64,000 bases of DNA from Paramarasmius palmivorus (lineage: Eukaryota; Basidiomycota; Agaricomycetes; Agaricales; Marasmiaceae): assembly GCA_037176845.1 (NCBI GenBank), contig JAYKXP010000026.1:124001-188000 (forward strand), read 5' to 3'. The notes under the pieces are model-generated. The model made no database searches. It was not told the DNA's origin and worked only from the letters and a program-made list of their open reading frames with translations. Numbering within the stretch: the stretch's first letter is position 1; every line of letters starts with the position of its first letter. Positions 13,201 through 22,443 of this stretch are shown here, piece after piece. A program made the position numbers and the translations under genes.

Positions 13201-13372
13201 AACCTCAGAATCTCTCGTTGAGTATTGAGATTGTCGGGGTAGAAAAAGGGAAAATCAGCCATGAGTTGCGGAACTTCGAGCTTCGAACGCTAGTGGCTAT
13301 CAGGGAGAAAGACAGTAGGCCTGGGAATTTGAAGAATATTGAGATGGTCACGTGTGTCCATGGGCGCGAGCG
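10222..13372. repeat. Direct tandem duplication, unit A
   Basis: This block matches unit B base for base over long runs, with scattered substitutions and small indels. It starts just upstream of the DENND6-like start codon (TTGTGGTTGGATTCGAAGTG at about 10222). It spans the esterase 1 gene and ends near 13372, after a GGTCACGTGTG motif. Unit B begins about 8 bp later, so the two copies abut. Boundaries were set by eye and may be off by some tens of bases. Confidence 0.8.
10473..12826 (-). CDS. Secreted type-B carboxylesterase/lipase, tandem copy 1
   Basis: This is an alpha/beta-hydrolase of the type-B carboxylesterase/lipase family, probably secreted and acting on ester-linked lipids or plant esters. 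Fourteen introns at matching positions in both copies split it into 15 exons. Residues 1-19 are a signal peptide ending AVSGA. The N-terminal signature IERWLGIPFALPPVGERRF follows, then the cysteine pair C81/C96 around EDCLYLNV. The oxyanion loop is GGQYTTG. The nucleophile elbow GQSAGAGS puts the catalytic serine near residue 209. The catalytic histidine lies in VFHASDL near the 3' end. The last exon encodes WDVDMVEFLNT and ends DEFEK before TGA at 10473-10475. An apparent one-base deletion against copy 2 near 10546 falls inside the last intron and does not change the protein. The substrate is not predictable from sequence. Confidence 0.85.
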
Positions 13373-13601
13373 TAGGTTTGTGGTTTTGGATTCGAAGTGC
13401 CGAATTTCCTTGATCATGGTTGGCAACGCTTAATGTACGGTGGGCACTGATGTAACTGACTCCGAATCGGTTCCAAGTACAGTAATTTACTTAGCAGCGT
13501 GCTAGACATGCAAGTACCTTTTTTTGTTTCATCGGTACTTAAGGTTTATTACAGTCGTAGAAATTGAAAGGTGTATCTCAGTGACCCTAAATATTCCACT
13601 T
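12827..13601 (-). other. Flank between the two esterase copies, including the duplication junction
   Basis: From 12827 to about 13372 this is the upstream flank of esterase 1, matching the flank of esterase 2 at 15946-16459. From about 13380 to 13601 it is the downstream flank of esterase 2, a diverged copy of 10222-10472. Short open frames are not conserved in frame between the copies and are not taken as genes. Confidence 0.65.
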
Positions 13602-15945
13602 TCACTTTTCAAACTCATCGAGAACTTCTTCGGTGTTTAAGAATTCGATCATATCGAGATCCCAAGCTTTGTGAAACCGGTGAGAAGATATCAGGACGAA
13701 CCAGGCGGCGAACTTACTATCAGGAATTGCAGTTATATTGTCTCTCTGCAACTGAACAACGAGGGGATTGTCGTTAGAATATTCAGGGAAACCATCTAAT
13801 ATGAACATGAGTGTATCACTATGCTTCGAGAATGAAAGCGACCAACCTCCGGGAGTAAGATCATTGACAAAATTGACCCAGGCGTCAATCATCTGCTCCG
13901 AAAAGGTGGTCTCAACTGAAGTAGGCGCTGGCCCGAGCAAAAGTGGAAGATCGGATGCATGTGCAACTACAGTGGAAATTAACAAAGATTCGTTTCGAAA
14001 TGGATAGGATTCGTACCGCCAAGGACAGGATTATTCCCTGGGATGAACTCTGCGAACCTATACGCAAACATGGGCTGCGAAGGGGATCCTTTCTGGAAGA
14101 ACAGTCTTCGAGGCGCAAGGAACATCTCATCTCCGTACCACGCCTCTGCACGATCGAACAAAGAATCTCCGGTGTTGAAAGGAGCACCGAGGGAAGGATC
14201 ATTCGCTGGCCACATAGTAATTATCCTGTCCACTACATCATCAGTAATGGTACTGTTGTTGATGAACAAGTCACGGATGAAAGCTGCAAATGCATCATTT
14301 TCCAGAGCACCACTAAGACCTCGGTTACGGAGAGTTGTGCTGAAAGTAGTTCCTTCGTTCACCTGATCATTCGTCAGTTAGACCCGACTTTGCTGACCAG
14401 AATCACTAACCGTTGTGCCAGCAAAGTAGGGTAAATGAAGGAAGTCCCCACGCTCGATTCTAGCTGAAGCTCGCTCCGGAACCATGCTACCTGCCGCCAC
14501 ACATGGCTGCCACAGCTGCATGTTCAGGGTGCTGTCGATCATCTGATTGCTGATATTGAGAAGTGCCTGTGAGTAAGGTGAGATAGAATAGCATGGTCGA
14601 TTTTATTCTGAGCCTACATCGAAGGGGATCTCCCGAAGACAGCTCAGAACATCAGGGTCTGTCGAACATCCTACATTATTCACCAGTCGTGCAAATGGCA
14701 GACCAGGAATGTCGAATTCGCGTGCTTCTGGCGAGTTTTTACTATTTGTCGGTAGTATCAGTAGGTTCTAGCTAGCGGGGGGATATAGGGCTCACAATGG
14801 GCCGACGGCGGACTCTCCAATACCCGCTCTGAAAAGGCTTTCAGAAGTCGGGAAGATGAAGTGTGCCTGAACACTCCCTGCTCCAGCAGACTGGGAAGGC
14901 TTCAGCGAATCGAAAAAAGACCACGTCCTCAACCATACTCACTTGACCCCATATTGTTACCTACAAAGGACGTATGAGCGACAGAACAAGCCTCGGATAT
15001 CGCGGTCTTACTTTGTCTGGGTCGCCGCCAAAAGCTCGGATGTTTGCATTGATGAATCGCAAAGCTTCACGTTGATCAAGGAGGCCAGCATTCAAATCCT
15101 TTGGATCCATCAAGCCGCTTGCAAGCTGCACAATGTCACAAGCCTTAGAAAGGCTGTATCTAGCCCTGGTAAAGGGTGCTCACAAAACCAAAGGTATTGA
15201 CCCGGTAATTTCTGTAACAAAAGACATTTTTAATCCGATGTCTTTGACAGAGAATCCGGACATACGTAGACACCACTATGATTGGCTTTCCATTATTAAC
15301 GCTGCGTTGAATCATACCTGAGCACCGGGCGTTGGTATGACGCATACTTCCGAAAGATAACGATAACATACGCGTTGGGTCATACGAAGACTTCGAAGCT
15401 GCCCTGTATGTAGGTGTGCATGTGGTGAAAATTCTATCTTAAGAACATTCTGAATTACCCGGTGGTATATTGTCCTCCCTGGAGAGCCGTTAGCAGAGTA
15501 CATCTATTGAAATCGATGAAACTCACGTGTATCCAGACCAAAACGGGGAGGTCTGCATCCGCAGTCGTGTTTCGAGGACGAAAGATCTGCAGAAAGCGGA
15601 ATGTATCATCCAGACAGTGTCAAAGTATATAATAAGACTGAGACTGACGTTGAGAAAGAGGCAATCTTCAGAAATGGGGGCACCGAGGTTAGAGGGTGGC
15701 TGAGGGCAGGCGTTTCCGAATGTTGTTGCATTTCTCAACGCCCCACTGGCCTCTGTCACCGGTACTGGTGCCCTGAACCGACGCTCTCCAACAGGAGGTA
15801 GCGCAAAAGGTATCCCAAGCCATCTTTCGATGCCAGCGGTGGTCGATGCACCGCGGAACGTCCCAGTTTTCAGCTTGACATCAAGATTTGCACCGGATGC
15901 TGCAGCCAGGAGTGAGGTAAGAACAAGTAATGTGTACGAGCGCAT
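13602..15945 (-). CDS. Secreted type-B carboxylesterase/lipase, tandem copy 2
   Basis: This is the paralogue of the gene at 10473-12826, on the same strand with the same 15-exon plan. The signal peptide ends AAASGA. The N-terminal signature, the EDCLFLNV cysteine, the GQSAGAG nucleophile elbow (split by an intron after GQ, as in copy 1) and the histidine motif VAHASDL are all present. The C-terminus reads TWDLDMIEFLNTEEV and ends DEFEK. No stop or frameshift was found in the exons checked by hand. Substitutions against copy 1 include the loop after the oxyanion segment (KSSYDPTR against EPEDEPTR) and F for V before the active-site histidine region, so specificity may have begun to diverge. 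Both copies appear functional. Confidence 0.85.
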
Positions 15946-16637
15946 CGCTTTGGAAGATACAATAGAGAGGATTTCTTGAATTTAAATACGCTGGAGTGGA
16001 CACGAGAACGATTCAGCTGACTAGGGAAGCTGATAATGGGAAAAAAATGGCTTGAAATAAAGCGACTCCAGATGTCTTCAATACACCATCCACCAATCTC
16101 AGCTCTTCTCAGCTGATGCAGACTGCCGATTTGAACTTCACGGCTGCATTGTAATCCTTGCTCAAGTCACAAGTGAGTGAGCCATTGAACCTGTGTGTAT
16201 AAATATTCACGAGAAGAGAAGCTCTGGCAAGAGTACATCAGGAATTTATGTCACTTGCATAGGTATTTCTAACGCACCTCAGCCAGACCAGGTGCAGCTT
16301 TTCCATCACTAAGCGTCATATGGCCAACGACAAGTCCGAGCTCAGAATCTCTCAGAGAGCATTGAGAATATCGGGAGGCCGATGGCAGGTGGAAGAAAAA
16401 GAGCGCGCGGGAAACTTTGAATTGGTAAATGGTCACGTGTACGCAAGAGACGCGACTTGAAGTTGTCACGTTGGGTCACACATCCCTCTTGAATCGCTCC
16501 TTTCCCCCCACCTGGTCACTGCTCGTCTATTTATTCGACTCTTGGTTACTCGCTCTCCAAGCTCATATCTTCATAGTTAGAAACGACATTTGGCCATACT
16601 CTATATTCGTCAAATTTGATTGCATTGGACCGGCAGA
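15946..16637. other. Divergent intergenic region between esterase 2 and RecQ
   Basis: About 690 bp. The left 500 bp belongs to duplication unit B and is the esterase 2 promoter. The right part is the RecQ promoter and 5' UTR. No gene was seen. Confidence 0.55.
16433..16439. promoter_or_regulatory. TCACGTG motif conserved in both esterase upstream flanks
   Basis: A TCACGTG element (E-box core CACGTG) occurs here and at about 13347-13353, each roughly 490-530 bp upstream of an esterase start codon and near the end of the duplicated unit. This copy also lies about 200 bp upstream of the RecQ ATG. It is a candidate bHLH site by motif only. Confidence 0.3.
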
Positions 16638-19602
16638 ATGGACAGCGCCAATCAAGTGCTCAAAGAGATCTTTGGATTCGATTCTTTTCGACTGGCTCAG
16701 GAAGAAGTATGTTTGACATCCCAACCTCCACTTGATTAGCCCATAATTGAAATCGTTTCAGGTCATCCATCGTCTCCTGGTTGAGAACGAGAACGCGGTT
16801 GTTGTTTTTCCAACAGGCGGTGCGTATGATCCCGCTTCAGTAGTATCTGAAGGCGGACTGGCTAATTTAGCGCGTAATTAGGAGGGAAAAGTCTTACTTT
16901 TCAGGTCCCAGCACTGTGCCTCGACGTGCGTATTGATGCCTACTTCTAGACGAATTTTGCTCATTTATTCCGACTTTAGGGTCTGACCTTGGTCATCTCG
17001 CCCCTCATAGCATTGATGAAGGACCAAGTTGACTCTCTGATCTATCGTGGGATCAAAGCAGCACACCTCGACTCTACTCTGAGCCTTGAGGAATCCCGAT
17101 ACGTCAAAGACCAAATCTTGAATGGCACTCTCAAATTACTCTACGTCGCCCCAGAGCGGTGAGTTGTGACACCTAGATGTCGATCTACTTCTGAAATAAA
17201 GCTCAGACTCAACAATGAAGGATTCATTGACATGATGAGACGCGTTGGGAAGATATCTCTACTTGCAATTGATGAATCGCATTGTATTTCGATGGTGCGT
17301 TCCATTTACACCGCATCATTTCTCTCATTAACCGTGCCACAGTGGGGTGCCAGTTTTCGTCCCGAATATCTTAAAATTGCGCGATTTGCCGAAGAGTTGG
17401 ATGTTGAACGCGTTCTCTGCTTGACGGCTACTGCAACGACCGCCGTCATCGGCGACATCTGTGACAAGTTTTATATTAGCAAGAGCAAGGGTGTATTCCG
17501 CACACCAGTCTATCGTCCCAAGTTAGCATACCAACGTTCTTCTCTACTTCGTACTAATGCTGTCCTAGTCTCGCTTTCAAGGTTGCAGTTGCGGAGACTT
17601 TAGAGCAGAAGATCAAGCACATAGTACCTCTTCTCAAGGCTCGTACTGGACCATCCATCATCTACGTGACCCTCCAGAAGCACACCGAAGAGGTTGCCGC
17701 GAAGCTCAGAGGTCAAGGATTGGAATGTATGATCTATCATGCAGGTCTTTCTGCTGAAGAACGAGCGAAGGCGCAAGAACAGTTCATGGCCTCGGCCGAT
17801 GGGGTTGTGGTCGCCACGATTGCGTTTGGTATGGGTATAGACAAAGGTACCCACCACTTGTTTCTCAAAGGAGCTATGTACTTAGTCTCGTCAAGCCAAC
17901 ATCCGACAGGTGATGCACTTGCACTTGCCGAAGACGCTGGAGAATTATAGTCAGGAAGTTGGTCGCGCTGGCCGGGATGGCCTACCTTCCACTTGCTTGA
18001 TGTTCCTCTCGAAGGCAGACCGTACGTCAGTATTTCGTCCTGCATGATCGCCGTCTTGATATACTTTCTCTGTCAAGTACCCATTTTGGAAGGTTTCGCT
18101 CGAGGCGATACTTGTTCCCGAAATGACCTGGAGGTTCGTGCCTACTTTGTCCTTTCCGATGTCACCTAACTCGCGAGGTAGCTGTGGTTGAGAGAGGTCG
18201 CAACCAAGGAACAAGCTCCGGACAAGACAATTGACTTCAACCACTACCAACAAGGAAAAGTGTAAGTGACCATATTGCTATGAAAGCGTCTCAAGAGACT
18301 TACAGATACCCATTAGCTATGACATTCGAGTGGGTCATTATTCATCCAATTGATGAAATTGAGCACAGTCTAATGTCTCATGATCAGTCCAACGTATTGA
18401 ATCTGCTCTATGCGGAGCTGGAGTTGGATTACAATTTCATTCGGGCAGTGACCCCTTACTATTCGGTCTACACCATCGAAGAAAAAGACTCCACAAAGGT
18501 CTCTGCAGACAGGACCAAGATTGGGAATGCTGTACGGAAAGCCCTCAGGACAAACAAGGCGGTCAGTGAATTCTCACTTGGTTGCATACGCCGCTCTGAC
18601 ATCTTTTCAGGTCGACGTCGTAGAATTGGCAAAGTCCACGGGCATCGATCGTGCAGATATCACTAAAAAGATCATGTCGTGGGAGATGGACCGCTACATC
18701 TCGACCAAGCCTTCTCAAGTTCGGGCGGTGAGTCGTAGAAGTTGACAAGTGGGGAGATAACTGACTCTGGACTACTAGAGATATGCCGTGCTGAACCCAT
18801 TGCCCCAAGAGCTCGAGAAGATCACTGAGCTCGCAGATGACTTGTACAAGCGCATGGTAGAACGTGAGGATGAGGCTGTTCGAAAGCTCGTCGAAGTGCT
18901 GGAGTTTGCAACACAAAACGAATGTCAGTTTTGCTCTTCTGCACTGTAAGCTGGATCTGAAAGGCTAACGAGGACGCTAGGTCTTGCCGTGCATCTCGCC
19001 AAATACTTTGGAGACGTCGATGTTGTTCCAGGAGGCCGGTGCGGGCAATGCACCGTTTGTGAGACCGGAAAGCCAATCTCATTTCAGCGAGGTGCTGACA
19101 CTAAACCGGATCCCGCCCAAATCAAAGCCATTCTTAATGCGTGTCCCGAACGTGACGACCCCCGCCTTTTGGCACGTATGGCTTTTGGTATCACTTCCCC
19201 TCGTTTGACTGCAAATAAGTGGAGCACGATGCATCCACTATTTGGCAGCATGGTGGTAGGAAACATTTTGTTGAAGGTTCCACACCACCTTAGCTAATGC
19301 TCCTGCAGGATGTCGGCTTTGATACACTTCTAAAAGCATTTGAGGCTGAATGCGCCAAAGTCGATTATCAGAGGGACGAGGCTGTGTTTGCTGCATGCAC
19401 TGCCGCCTCAGCTTCAAGCTCTAGTACAGGCCGGAAACGTAGCTATGGACAGATGAGTGGCAGTTCGTCCAGCTACAACTCAAAGCGTTCGAGCTCATAC
19501 AACTCCGGATACCGTAGTGGAGGATACAGTGGCTATTCTCGCGGGGGTTATGGCGGTTACTCTCGTGGCGGAGGAGGCTACAAGCGCGGTCGACGATACT
19601 GA
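16638..19602 (+). CDS. RecQ-family DNA helicase with Gly/Arg-rich tail
   Basis: This is an ATP-dependent 3'-5' DNA helicase of the RecQ superfamily, acting in nuclear recombination and repair. Sixteen exons give 724 residues. Motif 0 is [14 protein letters not shown]. Walker A TGGGKS (about residue 42) is split by an intron. Motif II is DESH (about 138) followed by [13 protein letters not shown]. Motif III is CLTATAT. Motif V is [19 protein letters not shown]. Motif VI is [10 protein letters not shown] (about 317). The zinc-binding part of the RQC region is recognisable by CGQCTVC (about 555). The C-terminal 60 residues are Ser-rich then GYSRGG-type repeats. There is no long N-terminal extension or clear HRDC domain, so this is not a full-length Sgs1/BLM orthologue. 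Exon 11 (18317-18329) is only 13 nt but is required to keep the frame and supplies YDIR. Confidence 0.85.
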
Positions 19603-19873
19603 TTCAACGGACTCTGCTCTTTGCTTACTTCACATTTGTTTAAGTTCCCTTTACATAAACATTACAATTGTCCCATTACTGTTAGCATAACTTCTTTGTA
19701 GTCTTACTTTACAATGCGTTTACATGTGGACTACCGTACATATTCGAATTTGGTCCCTAAGACCTTGTTATCACTTGCGGGCGCCTGTCTGACTCGATTC
19801 CTAGCGCTTGATCTTCTGTCTAGCCGTTCTCAACGTTCAACAGCTATCTCGTTTCTGGAACTACTTAGGTGCT

Positions 19874-22215
19874 ATGGCAGGTGCTAATTACATGGGAGGC
19901 AAAAGGTATGTGTTCTTTGTGACTTGAATTGTGAAAACAATCTGAATTTTTCAGGAATGCTGCCAAGGCTCGTACAAAAGACACCACAGGACGTGCGCAG
20001 AAGCGATTCTTCGGCCAACAACGACTTAATCTTGCTTCGAAAAAGCTGGAATCAGAAGAACGAGGCGTTAGGGCAAAAATTCCCAGTTCCGCAGCAGTAA
20101 CAGCCATCTCTCTGGGACACGCAAAGAAGAACGTGGATGATACAACGACAGGCTTCATTCCAGTACCGATTCATATCTCCCCCTGTACACCGACATCGAG
20201 ATCGAAACTACAGAGGCTGAATAAAGACAACCTTGCTTCGTCGTCTCGACCGTCAAGGATACTCGAGGCTCTAGACACCACTGAACGCAAGTGTTATATT
20301 GTTTTAATAAGTTACGCTGGCCGGTTAGCCTGACAACGAGACCTAGCCATCTCACTCAGAGCTGCCATGGACAAGATATTGGCCTTACCAGACCTTGCTG
20401 GACTTTCAAGAGGAACGATTTCACCGACAAGAACATACATGCGCTCCAAGAGGCGAGATCTCTCTCGTTCACCTTCGCCATGCGAAAGGGAACCAAAGCG
20501 GCAGGTATATGCAGGTGTTCAGTCATTTCTTTCATCCAGTCTGACTGTTTGTCGTCCAGAAAATCTCATCACCACTGCCACCCTCATCGGCGCCTCGTGC
20601 AACTTCAAGTCCTACCTCAATGGGATCCCTCTTTCATGAAAGCGTAGCCGAAGAGGTGAACGGGCAATTTCAACAAGCTTGGCATACAGACGGTACGTTG
20701 TACTTCTACTCGGTTGGTCGACTTCATTTCACTTTCATAGACTTGTCTTCCGGTCGTATGCGCTTTATGTCTCCATCCTCTCCTTATAAAGTCGAGTCAC
20801 TTGAAGATCCGAAAAATGCCTGCTCCTCTCCTTCCCCATCTCACAATTTTCATGCACCAATGACTCCACAAGAAGCTATCACTCAGGATCGGCAATTTTG
20901 CAGAGCTCAGGTCGAGTTTCCCTTCTCAGGAAATATCTTCGACTACGAAAACCCTTGGAAAGCAATAGGACATGTTCTCGGAGTCGAAGCTCCAACCGGA
21001 AGTCCTCTAAAAACTCGAAATTTTCGCGCAATACTGGCCGAGATTCCATCTGATCCACATGTCGAGCCTGACGATGATTTTGATACAGGATCCTCTCATG
21101 ATTCCCTCTTCTCAGCAACCACTATCGAGTCTTTCGCAACTTCTGGCTACAGGACGACACCGGGCTCGTGGCCATCGCAAAGAGACGATTTCGATGAGCC
21201 CTTCGCAGGCACTTTAGATCCCGAGTCTGGACAGGCCGACTATTACAATGACTTGGACGCGGAAATCGAGGATCTAGAAAATGCTTTTGAACCGTTGGAT
21301 GAAGAAGCGCAATATTACACAGCGCCAGAAACCAATCACGCCTACCCACACTCGTCGTCTTCGCCTCATTTTATGGCAACCTCTTTCGAACCACCTTTTT
21401 GGCCGCGACCAAACGCACCGGATATTCGAATGACGGACGAACCACTTCAAACACGAAGCCCAATCGAAGCCATACCGTCATCCAGCTTCTCTGACTTCAG
21501 CACCAAGGTATCGAGACCTTGCGTCTCTCCAACTTTGTCCAAACTGTCTTCGTCCGCCTACGAACCACTACCACAATTACATGCACCACCACACTCTATC
21601 CCGTTCTCTACAGTCTATTCACCTTGCCTCGACTCCAGAATCCAATCCTTCCCGCGTCATGTACGGCCGAGAACAGTCACTTTTTCCAGCACGTTTGGCT
21701 CTCAAGAAGAATCAAATATTCACATTACACCTCCCTCAAGCTCCTTCCTTCGACGCTCTACCTTTGCTTCACGAATTGGCTCTACGTTTGGCACGTCTCC
21801 GACCGAAGACCCCAGGACTCATGTTTCCTCCGACGCTCCCGACTATGTTTTAAAGTCCTTTTCGATGGTTCACACTGACCTGATGATTATTGATGACACG
21901 GATCAGCCCAATCTTTTGCAACACTCCTCTGCTTCACCCGACCAGGAAACTCTCCGATGTATTATAAAACGAGAGGGCCCGCCACTTTCTCCACGGGTAG
22001 CTAAACCATGCCACACGGACGGGATATCGGCAGGTCCTTCCATATCTACTCAAGAAGCTGCGGCTGGCTTGTTTTCGCACGATTGGGATGGACGGGATAT
22101 TGCAGATGTTGGGGTGACCAGTAAGGGTTGGGATCGAAAGGCAGCTTTGTCCGTCATGGAACCTGTATGCCGAGGTCCTGAACTCTTTGCCGATGATGAC
22201 TTGGATAGTGATTAA
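19874..22215 (+). CDS. Unrecognised 706-residue, mostly disordered protein
   Basis: I do not recognise this protein. Exons 19874-19905, 19955-20290, 20360-20504, 20560-20692 and 20741-22215 give 706 residues in one frame. The N-terminal 100 residues are basic (MAGANYMGGKRNAAKARTK...). A central Arg/Ser stretch MRSKRRDLSRSPSPCERE resembles phosphorylation or nuclear-targeting sequence. One ordered-looking patch reads FPFSGNIFDYENPWKAIGHVL. The remainder is Ser/Pro/Asp-rich with several TP and SP sites, ending DDDLDSD. The fourth intron (20693-20740) is 48 nt without a stop, so it could be retained. The second acceptor at 20359 was chosen because it keeps the longest open frame. The gene follows RecQ on the same strand with a 271 bp gap. 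A nuclear regulatory role is possible but not shown. Confidence 0.65.
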
Positions 22216-22443
22216 AGAGTAGATGCCACATACATACTTCCTGTTGCTTCCTCTATATGAATCGCTTGGTGCCAATACGAGCTGCTCCGAGATTGAGAAG
22301 TGTTCTTTCTGCATAACTTCCAAAGCAGTATAAGTTACAATATACCGACTGTACATTATAATGACTACAACGTTATGAGTACAAATAAGATACAAGAATA
22401 TACATACAGCATCCTGTACAAGCCCTACACCTTACAACTACAA

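Larger units (their letters stand above)
13380..16459. repeat. Direct tandem duplication, unit B
   Basis: The unit starts with a copy of the DENND6-like upstream flank (TTGGATTCGAAGTGCCGAAT at about 13387, then TTCCTTGATCATGGTTGGCA). It contains esterase 2 and ends near 16459 after GGTCACGTGTACGC. This end lies about 180 bp upstream of the RecQ start codon. Copies A and B share exon-intron structure throughout, and differences are concentrated in introns and flanks. Confidence 0.8.

Noticed and set aside
13116..13433. 105-codon plus-strand open frame between the esterase copies
   Set aside because: The equivalent position in the other duplicated flank does not keep the frame. It is non-coding flank.
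20505..20559. Alternative reading of the unknown gene as two genes with a separate start at about 20620
   Set aside because: Splicing 20505-20559 joins the two open frames in phase with canonical borders, so one gene is simpler.
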